Positions 48,193-57,962 of a stretch of DNA of 64,000 nucleotides are shown one piece after another. The position numbers were made by a program, and so were the translations under genes. The stretch lies in NCBI GenBank assembly GCA_003671275.1, contig QWPB01000184.1, positions 1 to 64,000 of the forward strand. Direction: 5' to 3'. The notes beneath the pieces were generated by a model. The model was not told the origin of the DNA. It worked only from the letters and a program-made list of their open reading frames with translations, and did not search any database. The stretch's first letter is position 1; every line of letters begins with the position of its first letter. The DNA comes from Planctomycetota bacterium (lineage in GTDB: Bacteria > Planctomycetota > Planctomycetia > Planctomycetales > Planctomycetaceae).

Positions 48193-48825
48193 ATGCCCTC
48201 CACAATGTCCAACCTTGTTCCGATTGTCATTGAAAAGTCCGGCCGCGAAGAGCGGGCCATGGACATCTATTCCCGGTTGCTCAAAGACCGGATCATCTTT
48301 CTGGGAACACAGGTCAACGATCTCGTGGCCAACTCGCTCGTGGCCCAGATGCTGTTCCTGCAGTTCGATGATCCCAAAGCAGACATCCACATGTACATCA
48401 ACTCGCCCGGCGGGTCGGTGACATCGGGGATGGCGATCTACGACACCATGCAGTATCTGACCTGCGACGTGGCCACCTACTGCCTGGGTCAGGCCAGCAG
48501 CATGGGAGCGTTGCTCCTCACCGCCGGAACCAAAGGGAAGCGGAACTCGCTGCCCAACAGCCGGATCATGATTCACCAGCCTCTGGCCGGGATGGAAGGG
48601 ACCGCCACGGAACTCGAAATCCATGCCAAGGAGCTGCTGCGGATGAAGCGGAAGCTCAACGAGATTCTGCTGCACCACACCGGACGGACCTACGACGAGA
48701 TCGAACGCGATACCGATCGCGACAACTTCATGTCTGCCGAAGAAGCTCAGAAGTACGGTCTGATCGACCAAGTTCTGACGAAGCTGCCCAATCCTCCCAA
48801 AGCAGGACATGGTGAGAACGCCTGA
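48193..48825 (+). CDS. clpP: ATP-dependent Clp protease proteolytic subunit, second copy
   Basis: 210 residues, closest to the canonical ClpP. Triad S103 ([10 protein letters not shown]), H128 (IMIHQPLAG), D173 ([24 protein letters not shown]). The N-terminus [31 protein letters not shown] includes the axial gate residues that the first copy lacks in this form. ATG at 48193 or 48205 possible. It differs from clpP1 over the whole length, so the pair is an old duplication rather than a recent one. Followed by the parS-like palindrome. clpX is not adjacent. Confidence 0.95.
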   Translation: MPSTMSNLVPIVIEKSGREERAMDIYSRLLKDRIIFLGTQVNDLVANSLVAQMLFLQFDDPKADIHMYINSPGGSVTSGMAIYDTMQYLTCDVATYCLGQASSMGALLLTAGTKGKRNSLPNSRIMIHQPLAGMEGTATELEIHAKELLRMKRKLNEILLHHTGRTYDEIERDTDRDNFMSAEEAQKYGLIDQVLTKLPNPPKAGHGENA

Positions 48826-48858
48826 GCCGCAGGGTTCGACGGGCCATGAACCCCGTAC

Positions 48859-48882
48859 GAAACGTTTCACGTGAAACGTTTC
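48859..48882. promoter_or_regulatory. parS-like ParB-binding site (24-bp perfect palindrome)
   Basis: A perfect 24-bp palindrome built of AAACGTTT, CACGTG and AAACGTTT with outer G/C. Its central 16 bases (48863-48878) are CGTTTCACGTGAAACG, identical to the consensus TGTTTCACGTGAAACA at the inner 14 positions. It lies between clpP2 and the lipoprotein gene, in non-coding DNA, with no loop or U tract to make it a terminator. ParB spreading from parS and SMC loading are the established role. Confidence 0.75.
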
Positions 48883-48999
48883 CGACTGGGCAAACGCCAT
48901 CAGTCGTTCCTGAAAGACTCCGTTCGATGATTCGAACGGTTCCGTGGAGCAGGATGCCTCCCCGTTGTCTGCCCGACACCCGCCCCCTGAAGGTCACGG

Positions 49000-49950
49000 A
49001 TGACCACCCGGTTCGCCCAGCTTCGACCGCTTTCCCGGCAGTGGATCTCCCTGTCCGGGTGGGCGGTTTTGTTCTTGGGGGGGTGCGCCTCACGCGGGTC
49101 AATGGACCTCCTCGAAGCGGAAATCCGGCAGACCGAAGATGCCCTGCACCAGGCCGAGTCCCAGCGGAAGAGCCTCGAGTTCCAGTTGGTGGAGGCCCAT
49201 CGCGAGACAGCGTTGCTGCGAACCCAGTTAGTTTCCACAACCGGTAACGCGCCGCTACCCGAGCAGACGGGAAACCTCGTGCGACTGTCCGGCCTGTCGA
49301 TCAATACGCTCCTCTCGGGCGGCAAGGATCGCGACGGCCACCCCGGCGATGAGGTTCTCGTGACTCTCGTGGCTCCCATCGATCAGCAGGGCGACCTCGT
49401 CAAGATTGCGGGCGAGGTCGAGATCGAAGCGTACGACATGTCCCGACCCGGCGACAAACTTGTCGGTCGTTGGACGTTCACCCCCGCCGAGGCCGCACAA
49501 GCCTGGCATAGTGGTTTTGTCGGGGCGGGCTTGCAGTTCGAACTGCCGTGGCAGACGCCCCCCAGCTCTCCCGAGCTGGTAGTCCACGCGCGGCTCCGTA
49601 CGGAAGATGGTCGGCAACTCGACACCAGCACGAAGCTGAAAGTGGCTCCGGTCCCCGGCACGATTCCCCCTGTTTCCATCGCTCCACAGGCAATCCAGCC
49701 CGTGAAGTTCGACACCTCACGAACGCCCCCCCGGAATATCCCCACCGCACTCGACCATCACCTCCCACCGGCTAGTCAGCTCGTCCCGAATTATGAGGAT
49801 GTGGAAGGGGCTCCCGATGTCAACGTTCGACCGTTTCCCAACTCGGCGATCCCGCCCTCCACGTACAAACCTCGTCCGGCTCCTCCGTCACTGGACGGAG
49901 TACAAACCTCCGACAGCTGGACGGACGAAACCATCCCTCGACTCCGATAA
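49000..49950 (+). CDS. Coiled-coil lipoprotein, family not recognised
   Basis: 316 residues. The signal peptide ends in a lipobox (LFLGGCAS) placing a lipidated Cys at residue 29. A heptad-rich coiled coil follows (MDLLEAEIRQTEDALHQAESQRKSLEFQLVEAHRETALLRTQL), then a beta-rich domain and a Pro-rich tail of about 100 residues. It would sit on a membrane facing the periplasm; function unknown. ATG at 49000 has AAGG about 7 bases upstream. Stands alone on the plus strand, convergent with the eight-gene envelope operon. Confidence 0.8.
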   Translation: MTTRFAQLRPLSRQWISLSGWAVLFLGGCASRGSMDLLEAEIRQTEDALHQAESQRKSLEFQLVEAHRETALLRTQLVSTTGNAPLPEQTGNLVRLSGLSINTLLSGGKDRDGHPGDEVLVTLVAPIDQQGDLVKIAGEVEIEAYDMSRPGDKLVGRWTFTPAEAAQAWHSGFVGAGLQFELPWQTPPSSPELVVHARLRTEDGRQLDTSTKLKVAPVPGTIPPVSIAPQAIQPVKFDTSRTPPRNIPTALDHHLPPASQLVPNYEDVEGAPDVNVRPFPNSAIPPSTYKPRPAPPSLDGVQTSDSWTDETIPRLR

Positions 49951-50005
49951 AACCGTTTCGTTCTGATACCGCCTTGCTCCCGACAGGCGATTCGACTGCG
50001 GGCTG

Positions 50006-51445
50006 TCAGTTATCAAAGAAGATCGCTTCGGCCTGAACCCCATCCACCGGGGGATCTGCTCCGGGGTTTTGGACCGCTTCCAGAATCTCTTCGATCCGAA
50101 AGGCAATCTCCGGATCCTTGTTCTCCTTTTCCGCTGCCAGCTGGGGAATGGCGGTTGGACCGAGCTTGAGCAATTGGGCCTTGGCCTCCATTCGTTTGGA
50201 ATAGGAGAGATCCCCCAATTGAGCGATGAGCGTCGTGATACGAGTTTTGATCTCCGGATCAGCCCCGTCGAAGATGACCAGCCACACCCGGTTCAGTCTG
50301 TCCGGTGCGGGGGACACTTCCAGGGGAGCCAGTGTCTCAATCGTGGCGGCATCCAACCGGAACACCACTCGTGCCGAGTCCTTGTCGAATGCATGGGCCC
50401 GCAGGATCGACTGGACGTGTGCGACCTCTACGGCTCCCAAACCCAGAGCGGTGAGCCGGGGTTCCCAGTCGGCGATCAACTCCTCGCGAGTCCGATCCTC
50501 GCTCGCCCACGTCACATCGTGCTGGGGCGTATTCGAGGCGGGGGCCACCGTCGCCGCGGGCTTCTCACCAGCCGGGGTGGGCTGCTCAGGAGCCGCCTGG
50601 GTGGCGACATTCCCCACGAGCAACCGGGCGAGCAGCCCCGCCGGGTTGGCCGGAGCAACAACCACTGCGGTGGCCGCTCCAGGCGGAGTGTCGCCTGGGG
50701 CGGGTTCGGCTGTCGCTGTGGTCGCGGCAGCCTTGCCCAATCCTGGCAGTTCCTGAGCGTAAGCTGCACGGAACTTTCCATTCCCGCTCGGGCGATAGAC
50801 CATTACGTCATGAATGACAGCGGGACCAATGTTTCTCGCCTTATACCCAGTCGGGGCCGCTTCCAACTCGATCGATGTCGTTGCCTTCAGAGACAGATCA
50901 TACGCAATCAACTTGTCGACCCGCTGCTCCTGCTTAATGGCCAGACGGTCGGCATTGCGCAGCGGGTTCAACCAGCTGGTCGTGGGAAAGGGCGTACTGG
51001 GCGGATCGGTGGCCCGTACAAGGTCCATCCGCCGCCACAACGCCCGCGTCGACCGGGAATCGATATGCGGCCAACGAGCCAGCAGCCGGGCCGACTGATC
51101 GTACTCCAGAAGGATGTCGACCCGATCCGTCGGGGTTCCTTCGAATGTGATGACTCCCAGCGGTTGAGGGACGGTATCGTTCGGCTTCGTCGGAACCGGA
51201 CGCTGAGACAACACCACGGCAGGCAGGGACGATCGAAACGCTGTCCGGTCGTTCATGGATCCTTTGGCTACGAACCCCACATTCACATCGCGAACGATCA
51301 GCCCCTTTCCCTCCTGCGCTTCCGCCGAAATCACGGAAGCCCCCAGAGAGACCGTCAATGCCAAATTCCTGATCGTGCGGGTCATGGTTCTCGTCTTCTG
51401 TTTCCAGATCGTGTTGTTCGCCACCGCGATCTTCCCATCGATCAT
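50006..51445 (-). CDS. Exported protein of the envelope operon, HEAT-like end
   Basis: 479 residues, no recognised family. Signal peptide (LALTVSLGASVISAEA), a beta-rich region, an Ala/Pro-rich linker of about 80 residues, and a C-terminal segment (ITTLIAQLGDLSYSKRMEAKAQLLKLGPTAIPQLAAEKENKDPEIAFRIEEILEAV) that reads like one or two HEAT repeats. The start ATG at 51445 overlaps the upstream stop by four bases (ATGA), so translation is probably coupled; a second ATG at 51385 would give a shorter, more typical signal peptide. Last gene of the eight-gene minus-strand run. Confidence 0.75.
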   Translation of the reverse strand: MIDGKIAVANNTIWKQKTRTMTRTIRNLALTVSLGASVISAEAQEGKGLIVRDVNVGFVAKGSMNDRTAFRSSLPAVVLSQRPVPTKPNDTVPQPLGVITFEGTPTDRVDILLEYDQSARLLARWPHIDSRSTRALWRRMDLVRATDPPSTPFPTTSWLNPLRNADRLAIKQEQRVDKLIAYDLSLKATTSIELEAAPTGYKARNIGPAVIHDVMVYRPSGNGKFRAAYAQELPGLGKAAATTATAEPAPGDTPPGAATAVVVAPANPAGLLARLLVGNVATQAAPEQPTPAGEKPAATVAPASNTPQHDVTWASEDRTREELIADWEPRLTALGLGAVEVAHVQSILRAHAFDKDSARVVFRLDAATIETLAPLEVSPAPDRLNRVWLVIFDGADPEIKTRITTLIAQLGDLSYSKRMEAKAQLLKLGPTAIPQLAAEKENKDPEIAFRIEEILEAVQNPGADPPVDGVQAEAIFFDN

Positions 51446-53220
51446 TCGCTGTTGCGAACCAACCGGGGGTTTCCAAATGTGACGTGGTCACCCACATCAA
51501 AATTCTGGCCGAAATCGACCTCCAGCGTCAGTGACTTCTTGCCCTTCACATCGAGTAACAGTTCCTGCCGCCCAGCCTGCAGCGTCAGGTCACGGTTCTC
51601 GAAGGCTGCCTGGCCATCCAGCAACACCCGCACGCTGGCACGCCCCAGCTGGCCGTCCGCGTGCTGCAATCCGAGGTCGGTTTGAAACTGTTGATAGTCC
51701 CCGGACAGGTCGTAACTCAGCACCGTGCGGGAGTGGAGGCACAGTCCCCGGGGATACGTTTTCTCCGCCAGTTTCAACTCGGTCCCCGTCAGGCTCTTGT
51801 CCGTTGACCAGCCCAGATGCCGCTCGAAATACGGGGTTTGCTCGACGGTCTGAGGAGTCAGATCTGTCAGCCAGGTGTTCCTGCCATTTCGAACGTCGTA
51901 TCGGACGACCCGATCATACGGCCAGACGATCGTCTGGCCCCAGGCGGTCTGATAGGTCAGTGGCGTGGCATGAGCTGCCTCGACAATCCGCCCCGGAAGT
52001 CGAATCTCCCCCGCCACCAGCAGAACCCCCTGCGCGGGACGATCGATGGTGCGACGCCCTTGAAAGACCACACCGACCACTCGCTCCATTTTCAGACCGC
52101 GTTTCTCGCCCTCATACTCCACTTGCAACGAATCGCCTTCCCGCCCCAGCACCAGACCGTTCACACGTTGGATCGTGTTCCCGTCCGCTGATTTGACATA
52201 GATCGAGTCCGCCGTCGAGGACTCCCCGGTCCGATCGACTTTGACCGTCTTCAGCACCGCCGGCGTCGACCACATTTCCTGAATATAGGGGATCGCAGCG
52301 TCGAGGGACTGCGTCTGCCCCCCCAGAGTGACCTCGATGGAAAGCGTCTCACGAGTCCAGTTCCCGAGCGTTCCCCACCAGGCCCCCCCGTCAGCCCCCT
52401 GTACCGAGAAATGCTCCCCCTGCAGAGTCTGGCTGCCCGGATGCACCCCCGGGGGATCTTTGCCGACCCACAGGACGAGATCATTGGACGACTTCAGGTA
52501 GAAGGTGTACTCCCCATCGGCGGGCACCTGAAGATACCCTTGAATGACCACTGCGTAGTGCGTGTTCGTATGCCGGAACGCCCCTAGATCCAGGCTGTTC
52601 GCCACGGCATACCGCGCCACACGAATCCCTTTGAAGTCCGCGAAATCTTCGATGTCCGCATCGAGTCCGAACTCGTGAACGCGGGCCTGAACCCCTTTCT
52701 CCACCGGGGAGAATTCCTCCGAGACCAGGAATCCCTCGGCATCCCACCCTGTGAAATCGCGAGTCCGCTGAGCGTTCGCTTCCGGATGAGACCATAGACT
52801 CGCGGCGATTTTCGTGCGTTTGATTTGCGGCCCGGAATACTCCAGCTTCAGAGTGGTGGGCCCGGTCTTGTGCCAGAATGCCAGCCCCACAGGATGCTTG
52901 CCCGACCGCAGCTTGATCGTGGAGGTCAACTCCCTGTCCGGCTTTTCCTGACCTCGATTGTCGATCAGTATCCGCGTGGACTGAGCGTTCCCATCCCGGT
53001 CGCGAAATTTAATGGCATTCAGATCCCGATAGGACACCTCAACCCGGGCTTCCGAACCAGCCCCTTCGGGCGCGATCACGATCGACTTTTCTCTCGCCTC
53101 AACGAGATCCCCAACCAGGACGGAGCCATCGTGCTTCCTCAATCGATCCCCCCCGGCCCATGCCATGGCCGGGATCAGCAAGAGAACCAGAAGAACGACG
53201 TTGCAAGAAAGTTGCCGCAT
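51442..53220 (-). CDS. Exported protein with PA14-like and NPCBM/NEW2 domains
   Basis: 592 residues with a signal peptide (LLVLLLIPAMAWAG). The middle part VIQGYLQVPADGEYTFYLKSSNDLVLWVGK is the pattern of a PA14-type carbohydrate-associated domain. The C-terminal part (GTELKLAEKTYPRGLCLHSRTVLSYDLSGDYQQFQTDLGLQ ... VRVLLDG ... LTLEVDFGQNFDVGDHVTFGNPRL) is an NPCBM/NEW2 galactose-binding-like domain. A short SM-like region follows the signal peptide (LRKHDGSVLVGDLVEAREKSIVI). Likely binds glycans or envelope polymers. Overlaps the next gene by ATGA. Confidence 0.82.
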   Translation of the reverse strand: MRQLSCNVVLLVLLLIPAMAWAGGDRLRKHDGSVLVGDLVEAREKSIVIAPEGAGSEARVEVSYRDLNAIKFRDRDGNAQSTRILIDNRGQEKPDRELTSTIKLRSGKHPVGLAFWHKTGPTTLKLEYSGPQIKRTKIAASLWSHPEANAQRTRDFTGWDAEGFLVSEEFSPVEKGVQARVHEFGLDADIEDFADFKGIRVARYAVANSLDLGAFRHTNTHYAVVIQGYLQVPADGEYTFYLKSSNDLVLWVGKDPPGVHPGSQTLQGEHFSVQGADGGAWWGTLGNWTRETLSIEVTLGGQTQSLDAAIPYIQEMWSTPAVLKTVKVDRTGESSTADSIYVKSADGNTIQRVNGLVLGREGDSLQVEYEGEKRGLKMERVVGVVFQGRRTIDRPAQGVLLVAGEIRLPGRIVEAAHATPLTYQTAWGQTIVWPYDRVVRYDVRNGRNTWLTDLTPQTVEQTPYFERHLGWSTDKSLTGTELKLAEKTYPRGLCLHSRTVLSYDLSGDYQQFQTDLGLQHADGQLGRASVRVLLDGQAAFENRDLTLQAGRQELLLDVKGKKSLTLEVDFGQNFDVGDHVTFGNPRLVRNSE

Positions 53221-53284
53221 GAAAATCTCTGAATAACGCCACCGGATCGGTCACGGCCCAATGCTGCCCTACGGCTTCGCCAGG

Positions 53285-53980
53285 TCACTCTTTCGAGGGC
53301 GGGGACAGGTCGGGCTTCGTTCCTGGAGTCGTTTTTTCCGAAGCGGCCAGCTTGCGGAAGTAATCTTGCAACACGTCTTCATAGCCAGCGGGAAATCCCT
53401 CGCCCTGTGCCTGTAGAATCTTCTCGCGTTCTTTCGGCGTCAGACGATCGAGACGTTTGCCATCGGTATCAACGGCCCGCATCTCGCCATCCTTCATTTT
53501 GCCCTTACGCAAAACTGACTTCTCGGCGGGCTTGTTTCCCGCATTGTTGGACCCCTTGCCACTGCCGGTCTTCTTCTCCAGCTCTTCGATCATCACATCC
53601 AGCCGCGAAATAATACGCGGCTGGGTAACCAGGGCCGGAGGCTTGGGCTTGCCATTCGAGAGATCCTCGATGGCTTCCTGCATCTCCATTTCCAGGATGC
53701 CCAGGGCATACTCTTTCCACTCGTCATCTTCGAGGGGGTACTCCGTCGCCCGCCGGGCTGCGACATCGGGATCATCGTCGACTGGTGGCTTCGCAGGCTC
53801 CTTCGGAGCTGCGGGCTTCGGGTCTGCGGGGGGCGTCGATTCCACAGCCACCGGGTTGGGCTTTGCGGGCTCAGACACCGTGGAGGTCGTTGTTTCCGAG
53901 GCAGGCTTCGCCGGTTCATCCGCGCGGCTCACCCCCAAGGAGAAAGAGAGAACCGCCAGTGCCCAAATCGGTGTTCGCAT
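53285..53980 (-). CDS. Small exported protein of the envelope operon
   Basis: 231 residues with a signal peptide (ALAVLSFSLGVSRA) and a long Pro/Lys/Thr/Glu-rich disordered region. The conserved-looking core is YPLEDDEWKEYALGILEMEMQEAIEDLSNGKPKPPALVTQPRIISRLDVMIEELEKK, followed by TPKEREKILQAQGEGFPAGYEDVLQDYFRKLA. The closing stretch is typical of proteins found next to DUF4175 genes in planctomycetes. Function unknown. ATG at 53980 has GGAG about 10 bases upstream; the frame is open to 54187. Confidence 0.75.
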   Translation of the reverse strand: MRTPIWALAVLSFSLGVSRADEPAKPASETTTSTVSEPAKPNPVAVESTPPADPKPAAPKEPAKPPVDDDPDVAARRATEYPLEDDEWKEYALGILEMEMQEAIEDLSNGKPKPPALVTQPRIISRLDVMIEELEKKTGSGKGSNNAGNKPAEKSVLRKGKMKDGEMRAVDTDGKRLDRLTPKEREKILQAQGEGFPAGYEDVLQDYFRKLAASEKTTPGTKPDLSPPSKE

Positions 53981-54105
53981 GATCGTCGCTCCGGATGATT
54001 CGTTGACTTCTTCCGCACGACAGGCAATCCCGTCTGTGCATGTCCCGGGAATCACGTTCCCTCGAAACTCGCCGGGCAGGCCGGATGACCTCCCGTGTGT
54101 TTCAC

Positions 54106-55506
54106 CTACTTCTTGTCCCCGTACGTATCCGCGATTCGGGTGGTGGTCTCCAGCACCTGCTCCTGCCGTGATTGCAATGGAGCACACCGTTCGGCCCGCT
54201 GTACTTCCGAAATCTTCCGGGCGGCGACCTGCTCATCCAGCCGCTGGGTCTGTGACTGCAACGAGACTTCCATCTGCCGCAACATCTTCAGTTCGGCCAG
54301 CAGCTTGTTCATGTTCCCCTTACAGCCCATGCACTCGCCGTCTCCCTCCGGATTCGGCTTGCTGGCCTGCTTCAGGGCATCCAGTAGTCCTTGCAGATCC
54401 GCTTCGATTTCCAATTCCAACAAAATGACTTCTTCGTTCCCCAGCCCGTTCTCCAGGTTGTCACGAACGAGCTCCATCTTGGCGACGATATCCCGCAAAG
54501 CCGTGGGGAAGGCCACGCTGAAGTCGGTCAACTCGCACAGATCGATACAGTCATTGGCCAACCGGACAATCTCCTCTTCGGAATCGCCCAGTCGTTTCAG
54601 AGAGGCCACCGCCGGAGCGGACCCTTCGGCAATCCGGGGCTGAAGCTTCTCGGTTGTCTCACGTACTTCTCTCTGCATCACAATCATATTGGTCAGGTGT
54701 TCCATTACCTGCCGACGGACCAGCCCTTCAAGTTCCTTCTTGAGCTGCTCCTCCGCCTGAGCCAGATCCTTGTCGGCCTCGGTCAACTTCTTGACGGCTT
54801 CGGCCTGCTCCGGCGGGGCGGATTTGCCGTCCCCTTTTCCCAGACTGCTACCCGCTTTGCCCATCGACTGGCTGGCCGCACCGACCGCACTGGCCGCCCC
54901 GCCCGTCAACCCGCCAAACTGCTTGACCAGTTGTTCGAGGTCGTCGGCCTGACGCTGGTTTCGTTTCTCGGAGGGTTCGAGGTTTTTGAACTCTCCGGGC
55001 TGAGCATTCTTCGTAAGTTCATCCTCTGTTGATTTCAGCTGGGCCTTTTCGGCCTCCGTCAACTTGGCCAGTTGCTCCCGCGCCTCCTTAAGCTTCCGCA
55101 GCTGATCGAGCTTCAGTTGCAGGCCAATATCCGCCGTCAGCAGGAGCTTCTTCAACTCGTTGAGTTTCTCGATGATCTCCTTCTGCTCGTCAGTGGCCTG
55201 ATCCAGCTTCAGGGAACTCAGGAGCGTCGCGGCTTCCCCCATCTGCTCGGCAATCAGATGCTCACGGGCCTTCTGAACCCCCATGATGAGCCGGGCGGAA
55301 TCCTCGGGCTGGGACTCCCGGATCAGCTTCGCCAGCTCGAACATTCGCTCTTCCAGTTCCCGCATGTGGGCCTGGGCTTTGTCCTGATCGAACTTGATCT
55401 GTTCCTGGGCGCCGACCTCTTTGGCCTTCTCCTGTCCCCTGGCATTCAACGGCAAACCGAGGGCCATCACCCCCAGCAGGATCCAACTCATCATTCGCTG
55501 CGACAT
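54106..55506 (-). CDS. Exported coiled-coil protein of the envelope operon
   Basis: 466 residues, no recognised family. Signal peptide (MSWILLGVMALGLPLNARG) followed by almost continuous helical, charged sequence with heptads, interrupted by a Gly/Ser-rich stretch (GGLTGGAASAVGAASQSMGKAGSSLGKGDGK). A CxxC (ECMGCKGNMNKL) lies near residue 390. Probably a periplasmic coiled coil working with the upstream DUF4175-like membrane protein, 33 bases away. ATG at 55506. Confidence 0.75.
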   Translation of the reverse strand: MSQRMMSWILLGVMALGLPLNARGQEKAKEVGAQEQIKFDQDKAQAHMRELEERMFELAKLIRESQPEDSARLIMGVQKAREHLIAEQMGEAATLLSSLKLDQATDEQKEIIEKLNELKKLLLTADIGLQLKLDQLRKLKEAREQLAKLTEAEKAQLKSTEDELTKNAQPGEFKNLEPSEKRNQRQADDLEQLVKQFGGLTGGAASAVGAASQSMGKAGSSLGKGDGKSAPPEQAEAVKKLTEADKDLAQAEEQLKKELEGLVRRQVMEHLTNMIVMQREVRETTEKLQPRIAEGSAPAVASLKRLGDSEEEIVRLANDCIDLCELTDFSVAFPTALRDIVAKMELVRDNLENGLGNEEVILLELEIEADLQGLLDALKQASKPNPEGDGECMGCKGNMNKLLAELKMLRQMEVSLQSQTQRLDEQVAARKISEVQRAERCAPLQSRQEQVLETTTRIADTYGDKK

Positions 55507-55539
55507 GTTCTGTCTCCCGGCAAGGGACCGTTTGGGCCC

Positions 55540-57876
55540 TTAGTTGTCAAAGATCGAGTCGGTCTCTTTTTTACGCTGCTCGCCCGCGCTCTTCTTCAGC
55601 TCTTCCGTACGATCACGGACGCGTGTTTCCAGCTTGATGACTTCGTCGAACTGATTGACGATGTCGATAAAGCTGTCCCATTGGGACATATTCTTCAGGA
55701 TTTTGTCCAGATCCGCCACAATTTTCTGTTGTACGGCGAGGATTTCGTCGAGACGCTCGCCCGGCGATTCGACCAGCGATTCGAGATTCTGACGCTGTCC
55801 CGGCAGGTCACTTTCCGCCAGATTACGCAGCGGTTTCAGCACAATCTCCTCGATCAGCTGATTGGCCTCTTCGCCGCCCAGCTTGTTCAGTTCCATCTCC
55901 AGCCGCGTCGCCTCCAATCCTTGCGACACTTGGCCAACTTCACGTGTGACCACTTGATGCTGCCGGGCAATCGCCCGAGCATCTTCTGCGGTCACCGCAA
56001 ACTTCAGCTTCGACGCCATATCGTCCGCCTGATCTCGGGCTTTGCGCAGCCTCACCCGCAACTGCTGCTGACGGAGGAGGATCTCCTTAAACAGTTCCTT
56101 GTCTGAAACGATTTTAAAAATTACCGGAGCGGAGTTTGTGGACTGAGCCCCCAGAACACAGTCATCCGTCGCTGTGGCGAAAATCACCAGTGTGCGACCC
56201 GGTTCAAGCTTCCAGTCAGCTACCTCGACCCGGTGCTCCAAGTCAACCACCAACTGTCGTGGAATCTGAGAACCGCCTCCCTCGACCGGCGGCGGAAAGA
56301 GTGTGGCGACACGCGGTGCCGCAGGACTCGCGATCGGCGGAGCAGCTTCCGGGGCAGACTCTTTCACCTCCGGGAGTGCGGCAGCGGGATCGGTCGACTC
56401 AGACCCCGACACGGGGGGGGCCTCCGAGTCAACAGCACTCGACGGCGGTGTCGCGGTGGTGTCTTCGGGCCCGATCGCGGGAGATGGCGGACTCGGTGCC
56501 GCAGCTTCCTCGGGGGCACTCACCTTGGACGATATCGCTGCCAGTTCCTGCTTGAGGTTCACTTGGGCGATGCCAAAGTCATCCCGCGCACTGATCGTAA
56601 ACGGGATCGTCGCGGAAGGCGTCACTCGCAGGCGAACGCCGCTATGCCGGACACTCATCCGCGGAGCCCGATCCGGAAGTTCGCCAATGTTGATCGACTG
56701 GGGATGTGACTCCAAACCGGACTCGCTGGAAACCAGCACAACACGCAATGAGACAGATTCCTGATGAGTCCACTCCACGGCATGGGCCAATGTCGATTGC
56801 CGCCGGAAGGCTGGAACTGTGGCTGAAGTGGACTCTACCTTGACGGTCTCACATTCGATATTCGTTTCAAAGTGCAGTGAAACCTGAGTCTGTGGAGGCA
56901 ATCGGACCCCACCCTCCGTGGCCGAGAAATCGTAGTTCTGCGGTGTCTTATCGCGCGGTGTCCGTGCGGTCAGCTGAATCTGTGTGATGCGCGGACGGTC
57001 TACCGGCTCAACACGAAATGGTTCCGCCCGACCGTCGCCCCCCCAGACCTCCATCCGACTGACCTGTTGTTGGGGGGCCAGCTGAAGGCGGAAGTCGCCA
57101 TCCGCGAACTTCTCCAGAGTCAATGTCTGCGTCTTGCCTTCGGCGGGACGCTGCCGTAGCCAGACAGCCTCCGTGGGAGCTTCGTCATCGATCACACGCA
57201 CCTGCAAGGCCACGGCCTCTCCGCGTGGAACCTGCAGCACCCCGTTCCGGACCCCTTCCACGACGATCCGTGTCGAACGTGGCCACGGTCGGTCGGATCC
57301 CGAAAACCAGCGTTCGGCCCACAACCGGGCGGTACTGGGAAACGCCAGAGCAATCCCTGTCGGCAGCATCAGGGCTCCCACAGCGACAGCAATTGCCGTC
57401 CAGAAATGCCGGGGGTTGAGTGTCGCTGTGAAGTCGACCTGTTCGAGTGCCGCATGACTGGCCCGAACAGCCTGCTCACGCATTGCCGCGGACTCCCCAA
57501 ACTGATCCGGCGAAGCCTCCGCCAGTTGCATCACACTCGCCACCTGCGAGGCCAAGGGGGCTCCGCCCCGTTTCTGGTCCAGCACCGCGGCGACATCGAT
57601 CGGTCCCAGCGGCAGCTTCCAGGGGCGAATGACAAACCAGTACAGCAGCCCGCTCGCCACAGACAGAACCACCATCCAGTAAATCAACCGGGCGTTCCAC
57701 GACAGATCGAGCCACCAGTCGAGTCCCAGACTGAGGAGCAGCAGACCGACCGTCGCGACCAGCATGCGGGCCAGCCCCTCGGCCAGAAAATGCCTCCGGA
57801 GCGAATACCGAACGACCGCCAGTCGAGCAGCCACCTGCTCGCGGAGGGACATCAAAGAAAGAGGTGTTTCAGACAT
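55540..57876 (-). CDS. DUF4175-like membrane protein
   Basis: 778 residues. Two or three N-terminal membrane helices (LARMLVATVGLLLLSLGLDWWLDL; LIYWMVVLSVASGLLYWFVIRPW), a third near residue 165 (FWTAIAVAVGALMLPTGIAL), then large beta-rich domains, a Pro/Ala/Ser-rich linker, and a C-terminal coiled coil. The layout of N-terminal helices followed by a long periplasmic part containing RITQIQLTARTPRDKTPQNY resembles the DUF4175 proteins of alphaproteobacteria, but this is similarity by pattern. ATG at 57876 begins the protein just before the first helix; the frame is open to 57996. Confidence 0.72.
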   Translation of the reverse strand: MSETPLSLMSLREQVAARLAVVRYSLRRHFLAEGLARMLVATVGLLLLSLGLDWWLDLSWNARLIYWMVVLSVASGLLYWFVIRPWKLPLGPIDVAAVLDQKRGGAPLASQVASVMQLAEASPDQFGESAAMREQAVRASHAALEQVDFTATLNPRHFWTAIAVAVGALMLPTGIALAFPSTARLWAERWFSGSDRPWPRSTRIVVEGVRNGVLQVPRGEAVALQVRVIDDEAPTEAVWLRQRPAEGKTQTLTLEKFADGDFRLQLAPQQQVSRMEVWGGDGRAEPFRVEPVDRPRITQIQLTARTPRDKTPQNYDFSATEGGVRLPPQTQVSLHFETNIECETVKVESTSATVPAFRRQSTLAHAVEWTHQESVSLRVVLVSSESGLESHPQSINIGELPDRAPRMSVRHSGVRLRVTPSATIPFTISARDDFGIAQVNLKQELAAISSKVSAPEEAAAPSPPSPAIGPEDTTATPPSSAVDSEAPPVSGSESTDPAAALPEVKESAPEAAPPIASPAAPRVATLFPPPVEGGGSQIPRQLVVDLEHRVEVADWKLEPGRTLVIFATATDDCVLGAQSTNSAPVIFKIVSDKELFKEILLRQQQLRVRLRKARDQADDMASKLKFAVTAEDARAIARQHQVVTREVGQVSQGLEATRLEMELNKLGGEEANQLIEEIVLKPLRNLAESDLPGQRQNLESLVESPGERLDEILAVQQKIVADLDKILKNMSQWDSFIDIVNQFDEVIKLETRVRDRTEELKKSAGEQRKKETDSIFDN

Positions 57877-57962
57877 CACAAGATTCCGCTCGTTAGCCGT
57901 CGAGCAGACTCGACGTGTTCGATGACGGATGAGTGCGTCGGACAAGTCCGGCGACTCACCGT

